A stretch of 64,000 nucleotides of DNA, taken from positions 2,108,001 to 2,172,000 of the forward strand of contig NZ_JARUBE010000003.1 of NCBI RefSeq assembly GCF_029626035.1, in the 5' to 3' direction. This document shows positions 16,568-24,070 of the stretch, one piece after another (within the stretch, counting starts at the first letter, position 1; each line of letters begins with the position of its first letter). The position numbers were made by a program, and so were the translations under genes. Source of the DNA: Micromonospora sp. WMMD980 (GTDB taxonomy: Bacteria > Actinomycetota > Actinomycetes > Mycobacteriales > Micromonosporaceae). Below the pieces are notes generated by a model. It had not been told where the DNA came from, did not search any database, and saw only the letters and a program-made list of their open reading frames with translations.

Positions 16568-16762
16568 TCACTTCTCGAACGCGTCCTTGACGTCGCGGCC
16601 GGCCTGCTTCATGTTCTCCCCGGCCTGCTTGGCCCGCGCGGTGCTCTGCTCGCTGGCGCCCTCGGCCCGCAACCGCTCGTTGTCGGTCACGTCGCCGATG
16701 CGCTCCTTGGCCATGCCGCTCATCTCCTGGGCCTTGTTCTTCGCCTTGTCGGTGAAGCTCAT
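16568..16762 (-). CDS. CsbD family stress-response protein
   Basis: A protein of 64 aa, the standard CsbD length, small and hydrophilic. It starts MSFTDKAKNKAQEMSG and has the repeated Lys/Glu/Ala/Gly helices typical of the family. CsbD proteins are general-stress proteins of unknown mechanism, often under SigB-type control; no clear SigB promoter is visible here. GGACGAGGAGGG precedes the ATG. A palindrome GTCCTAGGAC lies about 90 bp upstream. Confidence 0.9.
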   Translation of the reverse strand: MSFTDKAKNKAQEMSGMAKERIGDVTDNERLRAEGASEQSTARAKQAGENMKQAGRDVKDAFEK

Positions 16763-16852
16763 GTCGCCCTCCTCGTCCGGCTGAGCGTTGCTCTCGCCGC
16801 GTCCCCGGTGTGTCTGCGGTGAAACGTCATGTGGTCGGGCACAACCGCTAAA

Positions 16853-16870
16853 GCGTCCTAGGACGATAGG
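16853..16870. repeat. Palindromic motif GCGTCCTAGGACGATAGG, copy 1
   Basis: The core CGTCCTAGGACG is a 12-bp perfect palindrome. The 17-mer GCRTCCTAGGASGATAG recurs at 27538-27556 in the same orientation with two differences. It lies about 90 bp upstream of csbD. It may be an operator or a chromosome-wide signature word; the role is unknown. Confidence 0.4.
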
Positions 16871-16969
16871 TCGACGGCGTGTTCTCGCCGGAAGCGGCCG
16901 GCACGCCCTGAGGTGCCGTCACGGTGAGTGACACCGGCAGCCTCGTCGGCGGCATGGTTGACTGGGCTG

Positions 16970-17581
16970 GTGAACGAGATTCTGCTGGTCCGGCACGGCG
17001 AGACCACCTGGAGCGCCAGCCATCGGCACACCTCGTACACCGATCTGGAGCTGACCGCCGACGGCGAGCGACAGGCCCGGGCGCTCGTTCCCCTGCTGGC
17101 CGGCAGGCGTTTCGTGCGGGTGCTGTCCAGCCCCCGGCAGCGCGCCACCCGCACCGCGCACCTGGCCGGGCTCACCGTGGACGCCACCGATCCCGACCTG
17201 GCCGAGTGGAACTACGGCGACTACGAGGGACGCACCACCGCCGCCATCACCGAGGAACGCCCGGGCTGGACGATCTGGACCGACGGTGGCCCCGGTGGCG
17301 AGTCACCGGAGCAGGTGGCCGCCCGCCTCGACCGGGTCCTCGACCGGGTCGCCCCGCTGCTGGAGCGCGGCAGCGTCGCGCTGGTCGGGCACGGGCACAG
17401 CCTGCGGGTGCTCGGGGCGCGCTGGATCGGGCTGCCGCCGTCGGCCGGCGGGTCGCTGCGGCTCGACACCGCGACCCTCAGCGTGCTCGGGCACGAGCAC
17501 GGTCGGCGGGTCATCCAGCGGTGGAACCTGCCGGCTCCGACGCCGAGCGGGAACGCGCCCGACCGGGCAGCTCGGCACTGA
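16970..17581 (+). CDS. Histidine phosphatase family protein (phosphoglycerate mutase-like)
   Basis: A protein of 203 aa. The start NEILLVRHGETTW holds the catalytic RHGE motif, and SSPRQRATRTA, LAEWNYGDYEG and LVGHGHSLR complete the pattern, including the second catalytic His. It is a soluble phosphatase of the acid phosphatase/dPGM superfamily with no assigned substrate. I use the GTG at 16970, next to the conserved start; an in-frame GTG at 16928 would add 14 residues that are not family-like. Its 3' end overlaps the convergent Lrp gene by 71 bp. Confidence 0.88.
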   Translation: MNEILLVRHGETTWSASHRHTSYTDLELTADGERQARALVPLLAGRRFVRVLSSPRQRATRTAHLAGLTVDATDPDLAEWNYGDYEGRTTAAITEERPGWTIWTDGGPGGESPEQVAARLDRVLDRVAPLLERGSVALVGHGHSLRVLGARWIGLPPSAGGSLRLDTATLSVLGHEHGRRVIQRWNLPAPTPSGNAPDRAARH

Positions 17582-18017
17582 TCTTCGGCGGCCGGTTCTC
17601 ATAGGGCGTGGAGAGCACCACAGTGGTGCGGGTGGTGACGTTCGCGGACGTGCGGATCTCCTGCAGCAGCCGCTCCAGGTCGGCCGGGCCGGCGACCCGC
17701 ACCAGCAGGAGGTAGAAGTCCTCCCCCGCCACCGAGTAGCAGGAGTCGATCTCGGGCAGGTGGGCCAGCCGCTCCGGGGCGTCGTCGGGCTGCGACGGGT
17801 CGAACGGCCGGATCGCCACGAACGCGGTCAGCGGCAGTTCCAGCGCCTCGAACGAGACGCGCGCCGAATAGCCCTTGATCACACCGCGCTGCTCCAGCCG
17901 ACGGACCCGCTGGTGCACGGCGGACACCGACAGGCCCACCCGTTCGGCGAGGTCCGTGTACGACAGCCGGCCGTCGCCGGTCAGCGCGGCGACGATGGCG
18001 CGGTCGATGTCCTCCAC
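17511..18017 (-). CDS. Lrp/AsnC family transcriptional regulator
   Basis: A protein of 168 aa. The N-terminal AsnC-type helix-turn-helix covers residues 2-60 (DIDRAIVAALTGDGRLSYTD, then LSVSAVHQRVRRLEQRGVI). A RAM ligand-binding domain follows at about 65-145 with the typical YSVAGEDFYLLLVRV strand. Lrp proteins respond to amino acids, so this gene is the best local candidate for control of the lysine pathway next door; that is inference. The GTG start has a TAGGTT -10 box 7 nt upstream, which implies a leaderless transcript. The last 25 residues overlap the histidine phosphatase gene on the other strand. Confidence 0.9.
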   Translation of the reverse strand: MEDIDRAIVAALTGDGRLSYTDLAERVGLSVSAVHQRVRRLEQRGVIKGYSARVSFEALELPLTAFVAIRPFDPSQPDDAPERLAHLPEIDSCYSVAGEDFYLLLVRVAGPADLERLLQEIRTSANVTTRTTVVLSTPYENRPPKISAELPGRARSRSASEPAGSTAG

Positions 18018-18024
18018 GCGGTGC

Positions 18025-18030
18025 AACCTA
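18025..18030 (-). promoter_or_regulatory. Leaderless-type -10 box TAGGTT of the Lrp gene
   Basis: On the minus strand TAGGTT is followed by 7 nt and then the GTG start at 18017. No Shine-Dalgarno sequence is present, which fits a leaderless mRNA and fixes the start. Confidence 0.5.
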
Positions 18031-18076
18031 CCGGAGATAGCGCTCCCAGGGCGTACCCGCCCCGCCGTGGTGACGC

Positions 18077-18292
18077 TCAGCGGGCCGTGCGGTCGCGGAC
18101 CGCGTCCGCGGCGTAGTTCAGCACCTCCGCCAGGTCGTCCTCGTCGAGGAACGGCAGGTCGGTGAGGATGTCCGTGACGGACATGCCGTCGGCCATCATG
18201 GCCAGCAGCGTGGCCACGGGGATGCGCGACTGCCGCACGCAGGGCGCACCGCCCATGACGTCGGGGTCGACGGTGATCCGGGGGAAGGTCAC
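18077..18292 (-). CDS. DUF433 domain protein (VapB45-like antitoxin fold)
   Basis: A protein of 71 aa, the whole DUF433 domain: ITVDPDVMGGAPCVRQSRIPVATLL followed by a helix-turn-helix-like segment. Members are small DNA-binding proteins, some acting as antitoxins next to a PIN-like DUF5615 toxin. No toxin partner is seen here: the upstream neighbour is an acyl-CoA dehydrogenase 9 bp away on the same strand, and the region downstream holds only the Lrp promoter. It starts with GTG. It is either an orphan antitoxin or a free regulator. Confidence 0.85.
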   Translation of the reverse strand: MTFPRITVDPDVMGGAPCVRQSRIPVATLLAMMADGMSVTDILTDLPFLDEDDLAEVLNYAADAVRDRTAR

Positions 18293-18301
18293 CGCGACAG
18301 G

Positions 18302-19444
18302 TTAGCCCTTGGCCAGCGCGCGGGAGATGACCAGTCGCTGGATCTGGTTGGTGCCCTCGACGATCTGCAGCACCTTCGCCTCGCGCATGTAGCGCTCGAG
18401 CGGGTGGTCGGCGACGTAACCGGCGCCGCCGAGCACCTGCACCGCGTCGGTGGTCACCCGCATCGCCAGGTCGGTGGCGAACAGCTTCGCCTTCGCCGCC
18501 TCGATCGAGTACGGTCGGCCGGCGTCGCGCAACCGGGCGGCGGCGAGCAGGAGCGCCCGGGCCGCGGAGATCCCGGTGGCGTGGTCGGCCAGGTTGAACC
18601 CGAGGCCCTGGAAGTCGATGATCGCGCGGCCGAACTGCCGGCGCTCCCGGGCGTAGCCGACCGCGTAGTCCAGCGCCGCCTGCGCCAGCCCCACCGCGCA
18701 TGTCGCGATGCCGAGGCGTCCGGAGTCCAGCGCGGACATGGCGATGGTGAAGCCGGCGCCCTCACCGCCGATCAGCCGCTCGGCCGGCACCCGGGCGTCG
18801 TCGAAGGCGATCTGCGCCACCGGCGAGGCGTGCAGGCCCATGGTGCGCTCGGCGGCCTGCGGGTGGATGCCGGCCGTGTCCCGGTCGGCCAGCAGGCAGG
18901 AGATGCCCTTCGGGCCGGGCCCGCCGGTGCGGCAGAAGATGTTGTAGAAGTCGGCGACCCGGGCGTGGGTGATCCACGCCTTGGTGCCGGTGACCACGTA
19001 GTCGTCGCCGTCGCGGACCGCCCGGGTGGTCAGCGAGGCCGCGTCCGAGCCGCCCTGCGGCTCGGAGAGGCAGTATGCCCCGAGCAGTTCCCCGCCGATC
19101 ATGTCGGGCAGCAGCTTGCGCTGCTCGTCGGTGCCGAACTGGGCCAGGGGGTAGCAGGAGAGCGTGTGCACGCTGACCGCCTCGGCCACGGCCAGCCAGC
19201 GGCTGGCGAGGATCTCCAGCACCTGGAGGTAGACCTCGTACGGCTGGGCGGCGCCGCCGTGCTCCTCGGCGTACGGCAGGCCGAGCAGGCCGGCCCGGCC
19301 CAGGGTGCGCAGCACCTCGCGGGGGAACTCGGCGCGCTCCTCGAAGCCGGCGGCCTTCGGGGCCAGCTCCCGGTCGGCGAGCTCGGTGGCGAGGCCCAGC
19401 AGGTCGTGGGCCTCGTCGGTGGGGAGGATCCGGTCGACGTCCAT
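18302..19444 (-). CDS. Acyl-CoA dehydrogenase
   Basis: A protein of 380 aa with the full family layout: N-terminal helices, the FAD-contacting AYCLSEPQGGSDAASL (about 120-135) and WITHA (about 155), and the C-terminal catalytic base in the segment VLQIVEGTNQIQR. It oxidises acyl-CoA to enoyl-CoA and passes electrons to ETF. Chain length cannot be told, although the short/branched-chain group is likely. I chose the ATG at 19444 because longer frames are not conserved; GGAG lies 11 nt before. It could act on the crotonyl/butyryl-CoA level of the lysine pathway, but nothing links it directly. Confidence 0.9.
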   Translation of the reverse strand: MDVDRILPTDEAHDLLGLATELADRELAPKAAGFEERAEFPREVLRTLGRAGLLGLPYAEEHGGAAQPYEVYLQVLEILASRWLAVAEAVSVHTLSCYPLAQFGTDEQRKLLPDMIGGELLGAYCLSEPQGGSDAASLTTRAVRDGDDYVVTGTKAWITHARVADFYNIFCRTGGPGPKGISCLLADRDTAGIHPQAAERTMGLHASPVAQIAFDDARVPAERLIGGEGAGFTIAMSALDSGRLGIATCAVGLAQAALDYAVGYARERRQFGRAIIDFQGLGFNLADHATGISAARALLLAAARLRDAGRPYSIEAAKAKLFATDLAMRVTTDAVQVLGGAGYVADHPLERYMREAKVLQIVEGTNQIQRLVISRALAKG

Positions 19445-19508
19445 AGCGCGATGAGCTCCGTGGGGTGGGTGAGCCGGTGCGGCGTCCGGGTGCGGACCCC
19501 TGAAGCTT

Positions 19509-19518
19509 AACGGTCGTT
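19509..19518. promoter_or_regulatory. Palindrome AACGGTCGTT upstream of the acyl-CoA dehydrogenase
   Basis: AACG and CGTT arms are separated by 2 nt and lie 65 bp upstream of the start at 19444. TetR-type fatty-acid regulators of actinobacteria often bind such AAC...GTT palindromes. No cognate TetR gene is adjacent. Confidence 0.3.
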
Positions 19519-19652
19519 TGGTTGCCGGTGGGAGCCCGCGCTCCTGTCGTACCCGTGGTCCATGATCCTTGTCGTCACAGCGGCACGGATCACGGGCCGG
19601 CGACGGCGTTCCGGCGTGCCCGGAGGCGGCCGCCGGCGGGGAGGTCGAAACG

Positions 19653-20168
19653 ATGACGGAGCCCACCGACGCCTCCCGGCGACGGCGGAGTGTGCTGCGG
19701 GTCGCGCCCGCCGCGCGGGCCCGCAAGCTGGCCAAGGTGCCCTTCGTGGAGCTGGCCGACGGGCGGCTGCAGGGGGTGGTGTCCAGCGGGTCCGACGTGG
19801 AGCGGGTCTACGTCTCCTCGGTCACCGCCGGCAGCCACGCGGTCAACTGCAGCACCAACAACAACCGGCCCTGCGGCGGCCTGCGGGGCACCGCGCTCTG
19901 CACGCACCTCTACCAACTGGCTCACGAGGCGCTGCGGCAGTACGGCGTGGAGCAGGTCGCCCGCTACCTGCAGGTGGACGTCGGTGACGGCGAGGGCATC
20001 AGCGTCGGCAGCCAGCTGCTGGACCGCACCGACGCGCGGCACGAGCCCGGCCCGGCGGCAGTGGTGTTCAGCCGCTTCCTGCGCCACCTGGCCTACCTGG
20101 AGGTCCCGCCGAGCGCCGCGCCGGTGCCCGAGCTGCACTGGTTCCCGGCCACGGCGGGGGTGCGCTGA
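19653..20168 (+). CDS. SWIM-like zinc-binding small protein, first gene of a MoxR-vWA module
   Basis: A protein of 171 aa. A basic N-terminus (RRRRS...ARARKLAKV) precedes a core with C66, C74, C83 and H85. The final CTHLYQLAHEAL resembles the CxH half of a SWIM zinc finger, but the first half is Cx7C instead of CxC, so it is a degenerate or variant SWIM. It probably binds zinc and nucleic acid or a protein. GGGGAGG lies 8 nt before the ATG. Its stop TGA shares one base with the next ATG, and all five genes of the module are similarly tight, so they should act together. No function is known. Confidence 0.7.
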   Translation: MTEPTDASRRRRSVLRVAPAARARKLAKVPFVELADGRLQGVVSSGSDVERVYVSSVTAGSHAVNCSTNNNRPCGGLRGTALCTHLYQLAHEALRQYGVEQVARYLQVDVGDGEGISVGSQLLDRTDARHEPGPAAVVFSRFLRHLAYLEVPPSAAPVPELHWFPATAGVR

Positions 20169-21619
20169 TGCTCGCCGCGCAGCTCGCCCAGCTCCACGAC
20201 GACGCGCCGGCCGGGCTGGCCGAGGCGCTCGCCGTCGTCGACGGCGTCGACGACACGCTCACCCACGGCCTGGCCCGCGTCGGCGAACCGGACGCCGCCG
20301 CCTGGGCGGCGCTGGCCGACGCGGTCGGCGGCACCCCGCTGGCCGACCGCGCCGGCGAGGCGGTGCGCGCCGCGACCATCGGCGCGCTCACCGAGGAGCA
20401 CCTGGCAGTGCTCGCCGGCGCCCGGGCCGCGCTGCTCGGGTCCGTCCACGACGCGCTGCTGGAGCGAATCGACACGGCGCTGCACCGGTCCCGCTCCCCG
20501 TGGACCACCGCGAGCACCGGGACCGACGCGCCGTCGGGTGTCACGCCGGCGCCGCACCCGACGACGGGCTCGTCGAGCGGGGCCGCGCCCGCCCGGGCCG
20601 GGGCCCGGGCCTGGCTGCACGAGCTGGCGCTCGCCGGCTGGCGCGGCGCCGACCACGAGCTGCTCTCCGGTGCCGCCGCGCCGGTGGAGGCCGCGCTCGC
20701 CGAACCGGCGCTGCGCCGCCTCGCGGTACTGCTCGACGGCCTCGCCGCCGAGCTGCGCGCCGGCCTGCCGGTGACCGACCCGGCGCGTCTGCCCGCCCGC
20801 CGGTGGGCCGACCTGTGGACCCGGGCCGTGCTGCTCGCCGCCGGCGCCTCCGCCGCCGAGGCCACGCCGCCCGAGCCGGTGTCCGGCCGGCTGCTGCCGC
20901 TCGGCGTCGACGTGCACGACCACGACACCGCGTTCCAGGCTCAGCTGCACGCGGTGCTCGAACCGGCCGGTGGCGGCGCGCCCCGGCTGGTCCGGGTCAC
21001 CGTCGGCGCGGCGAAGGTGGCCACCATCGTCGGCCCGGCCGGCTGGCGGCTGCTGGAGGCATACCCGGTGCTGCTCAAGGCGCTCGCCGAGCGGCGGGGC
21101 TTGACCGTCACCGACGTTCCGGCGCACGGCGGCGACCTGCACTGGGTCGACGCCCGCGCGGAGCTGGCCGAGCCGGCCGACCCGTTCGCCACCGCCCGGG
21201 TGCTGCTCGCCGGCGCGACCGCCGCCGCCACCCCACCGCTGCAGCGGCACCCCGCCGCGATCGCCGAGCCGGTCCTGGTCGAAGGCCGGGTGGTCCGCGA
21301 CGACGGCGGCGGCCTGACCGTCGACCTCGACGGCGCGGTGATCCCGCTGGCCGTCGACCGGCTGCCCGCGGCCGGTCCGCTCACCCCGGCGCTGCTCGCC
21401 GCCGCCACCGCCTGCCTCGGCCTGCTCCGCTGGGACGACGGCCGCTGGCAGCTGCAACCACTGGCGGTGCGGGCCACCGTCAAGCGGCAGGCCGTCGAGG
21501 CGCACAACGGCGACTGGGCCGGCGGCGTCACCGACCCGAAGGTCGCCAAGGCCGAGGCCAGGTCGGGCGACGCCGTGGCCGTGCTGCGCGAGCGCGCCGG
21601 ACGGTTGCTGCGCCGATGA
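20168..21619 (+). CDS. Unknown 483-aa protein of the MoxR-vWA module
   Basis: A protein rich in Ala, Leu and Arg, predicted mostly alpha-helical, with no signal peptide, membrane segment or recognised catalytic motif. Residues 1-110 are helical, 110-140 form a Ser/Thr/Pro linker, and 140-480 are a second part with strands near LLPLGVDVHDHD and VLVEGRVVRDDGGGLTVDLDG. It may correspond to the DUF5691-like member of related cassettes, but I cannot confirm that. The ATG overlaps the previous stop by one base and its own stop overlaps the vWA start by 4 nt. It is a real gene judging from coupling, coding bias and length. Confidence 0.65.
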   Translation: MLAAQLAQLHDDAPAGLAEALAVVDGVDDTLTHGLARVGEPDAAAWAALADAVGGTPLADRAGEAVRAATIGALTEEHLAVLAGARAALLGSVHDALLERIDTALHRSRSPWTTASTGTDAPSGVTPAPHPTTGSSSGAAPARAGARAWLHELALAGWRGADHELLSGAAAPVEAALAEPALRRLAVLLDGLAAELRAGLPVTDPARLPARRWADLWTRAVLLAAGASAAEATPPEPVSGRLLPLGVDVHDHDTAFQAQLHAVLEPAGGGAPRLVRVTVGAAKVATIVGPAGWRLLEAYPVLLKALAERRGLTVTDVPAHGGDLHWVDARAELAEPADPFATARVLLAGATAAATPPLQRHPAAIAEPVLVEGRVVRDDGGGLTVDLDGAVIPLAVDRLPAAGPLTPALLAAATACLGLLRWDDGRWQLQPLAVRATVKRQAVEAHNGDWAGGVTDPKVAKAEARSGDAVAVLRERAGRLLRR

Positions 21620-22944
21620 CCGACGACGACCGCGCCCACGCCAACCGCCGCCAGGTGCTCTACTGGCGCCTGCTCGCCCGCCTGTTCAGCCCCGACGAGC
21701 AGCCCGCACTCGAGTCCGCGAGCGTCGCCGTGGTCGACGACCTCGGCCTGCCCGCCGCGCTGCTCGACCCGGCCGTCTCCGTCGACACCGTCGTCCAGCG
21801 CTTCCCGGCGCTCGCCGACGAACTGCGCGACCTGCTCGTCGCCGCCCCGGAGACCCCGGCCGGCGCCGGTCCGTTCCGCCCGGCCGACGCCGAGGTACGC
21901 CGCGCCGCGCTGGCGTCCAAACTCCTGCTCAACGTGTTCGCCACCGGCGCCGGCGAGGTCAGCGCCGGGCAACTCGCCCGCTGGCAGTCCGACGCCGGCT
22001 GGTTCGAGCAGGCGTGCGGCGTCCCCCCCGGTGAGCTGCGCCGCGACGGCGCCGGCCTGGGCGCCACCCTCGCCGGGCTGGAGGGCGATCTGGTGCGCCG
22101 GATGCGGCTGCGGGAGGTGCTCGCCGACCCGACACTGGCCGCCCGGCTCACCCCGAGCATGTCCCTGATCGAGCAGCTCCTGCGCGACAAGGCGAACCTG
22201 TCCGGGGTGGCGCTGGCCAACGCCAAATCGCTGATCCGTCGCTACGTCGACCAGGTCGCCGAGGTGCTGCGCACCCAGGTGGCCCAGGCCACCGTCGGCA
22301 CGGTCGACCGGTCGGTGCCGCCCAAGCGGGTCTTCCGCAACCTCGACCTGGACCGCACGATCTGGCAGAACCTGACCAACTGGAGCCCGGACGACGAGCG
22401 CCTCTACGTCGACCGGCTCTACTACCGGCAGACCGCGCGGCGCACCACCCCGGCCCGCCTGATCGTGGTGGTCGACCAGTCCGGCTCGATGGTCGACTCG
22501 ATGGTCAACTGCACCATCCTCGCCTCGATCTTCGCCGGGCTGCCCAAGGTCGACGTGCACCTGATCGCGTACGACACCCGGGCGCTGGACCTCACGCCCT
22601 GGGTGCACGACCCGTTCGAGGTGCTGCTGCGCACCAACCTCGGCGGCGGCAACGACGGCCCGGTCGCGATGGCGCTGGCCCGTCCCAAGATCGTCGAACC
22701 GCGCAACACCGTGCTGGTCTGGATCTCCGACTTCTACGAGTTCCACCGCTCGCAGCCGCTGTTCGACGGCATCGAGGCCGTGCACCGCTCCGGGGTGAGG
22801 TTCATCCCCGTCGGCTCGGTCAACAGCTCCGGGCACCAGAGCGTCAACCCGTGGTTCCGGCAGCGCTTCAAGGACCTGGGCACGCCCGTCATCTCCGGCC
22901 ACATCCGCAAGCTCGTCGTCGAGCTGAAGAACTTCCTCACCTAG
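21616..22944 (+). CDS. vWA domain protein with intact MIDAS
   Basis: A protein of 442 aa. Residues 1-230 are helical. Residues 280-435 form a von Willebrand A domain with a complete metal site: D287-Q-S289-G-S291, then T340/N341 before a Gly-rich turn, and D372 in WISDFYE. In MoxR systems the vWA partner binds the client or metal site through this motif and works with the AAA+ ATPase. There is no signal peptide, so it acts in the cytoplasm. It starts within the stop of the preceding gene (ATGA) and ends 13 bp before the ATPase. Confidence 0.9.
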   Translation: MTDDDRAHANRRQVLYWRLLARLFSPDEQPALESASVAVVDDLGLPAALLDPAVSVDTVVQRFPALADELRDLLVAAPETPAGAGPFRPADAEVRRAALASKLLLNVFATGAGEVSAGQLARWQSDAGWFEQACGVPPGELRRDGAGLGATLAGLEGDLVRRMRLREVLADPTLAARLTPSMSLIEQLLRDKANLSGVALANAKSLIRRYVDQVAEVLRTQVAQATVGTVDRSVPPKRVFRNLDLDRTIWQNLTNWSPDDERLYVDRLYYRQTARRTTPARLIVVVDQSGSMVDSMVNCTILASIFAGLPKVDVHLIAYDTRALDLTPWVHDPFEVLLRTNLGGGNDGPVAMALARPKIVEPRNTVLVWISDFYEFHRSQPLFDGIEAVHRSGVRFIPVGSVNSSGHQSVNPWFRQRFKDLGTPVISGHIRKLVVELKNFLT

Positions 22945-22957
22945 GAGAGCACCCCTG

Positions 22958-24070
22958 ATGTCCGACATGCTCCGCGCCCCCGCCGAGGTCAAGTACGCCG
23001 ACGAGCTGGCCTACCTGGAATCCGTCGACACCGGGCCGAAGCCGTTCTCCTGGCGGCTGAGCCCGCGCATGGTCCGGTTGTTCGTGCTCGGCTCCGAACG
23101 CGCCGACGGCCTCGACCGGGAGATCCCGCAGAAGTGGTTCGGCGACCGCAGCTTCGTCGAACGCAGCATCGTCACCCTCGCCTCCGACCGGGGCCTGCTG
23201 CTCATCGGCGACCCCGGCACCGGCAAGAGCTGGCTCGCCGAGCTGCTCTCCGCCGCGATCTGCCGCAACTCCACCCTCGTCGTGCAGGGCACCGCCGGCA
23301 CCACCGAGGACCACATCAAATACTCCTGGAACGTCTCCATGGTCATCGCCCGCGGCCAGTCCCGCGAGTCGATGATCCCCTCGCCGATCATGACCGCCAT
23401 GGAGCAGGGCGTCATCGGCCGCTTCGAGGAGCTGACCCGCTCCACCAGCGACGTGCAGGACGCGCTCATCTCGATCCTGTCCGAGAAGTACGTCTCCATC
23501 CCGGAGCTGGCCCACGACAACATCGTCTTCGCCCAGCCCGGCTTCTCGATCATCGCCACCGCCAACAGCCGCGACCGCGGCGTCAACGACCTGTCCTCCG
23601 CGCTCAAGCGCCGGTTCAACTTCGTCCGCATCCCGGTCGTGACCAACAAGCGCAGCGAGGCCGAGATCGTCCGCTTCCGCACCGAGGAGCTGCTGCGCCG
23701 GCACCGCATCGAGCTGGAGGTGCCCCCCACCCTGCTCGACATCCTGCTGCAGAGCTTCGCCGACCTGCGTGCCGCCGCGTCCGCCGCCACCAGCGACGAC
23801 GAGAAGCTGGAGTCGGCGCTGTCCACCGCCGAGCAGATCGGCGTGCTGGAGGACGCCGTGCTGCACAGCCAGTTCTTCGGCGACCGCACCCTGCGCGCGG
23901 CGACCCTCGCCGGTTCCCTGGTCGGGTCGCTGGCCCGCCGCAGCCCCGAGGACCTGGCCATCCTCAACAAATACCTGCACGGCGTCGTCGAGCCCCGCGC
24001 CAAGGCCGACGGCGGCGACTGGGACGGCTTCCTCGACGGCGGCCGCCAGGCGATCGCGTCCCTGGCATGA
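22958..24070 (+). CDS. MoxR-type AAA+ ATPase
   Basis: A protein of 370 aa. Walker A is GDPGTGKS (84-91), the Walker B region reads GVIGRFEEL (around 151-159), sensor 1 is ATANSRD (200-206) and arginine-finger residues lie in SALKRRFNF (214-222). This is a helix-2-insert AAA+ ATPase of the MoxR/RavA clade, which act as hexameric chaperones that remodel a client together with a vWA protein. The Walker B acidic pair is EE rather than DE. AGGAGAG precedes the ATG, and the stop overlaps the next gene by 4 nt. Confidence 0.92.
   Translation: MSDMLRAPAEVKYADELAYLESVDTGPKPFSWRLSPRMVRLFVLGSERADGLDREIPQKWFGDRSFVERSIVTLASDRGLLLIGDPGTGKSWLAELLSAAICRNSTLVVQGTAGTTEDHIKYSWNVSMVIARGQSRESMIPSPIMTAMEQGVIGRFEELTRSTSDVQDALISILSEKYVSIPELAHDNIVFAQPGFSIIATANSRDRGVNDLSSALKRRFNFVRIPVVTNKRSEAEIVRFRTEELLRRHRIELEVPPTLLDILLQSFADLRAAASAATSDDEKLESALSTAEQIGVLEDAVLHSQFFGDRTLRAATLAGSLVGSLARRSPEDLAILNKYLHGVVEPRAKADGGDWDGFLDGGRQAIASLA

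Noticed and set aside
18302..19735. Longer N-terminus for the acyl-CoA dehydrogenase
   Set aside because: The extra 97 codons are Arg/Pro-rich and not family-like; the family start lies at 19444.
20941..22992. 683-codon minus-strand frame opposite the vWA gene
   Set aside because: Shadow of coding DNA; the plus strand has an intact MIDAS domain.
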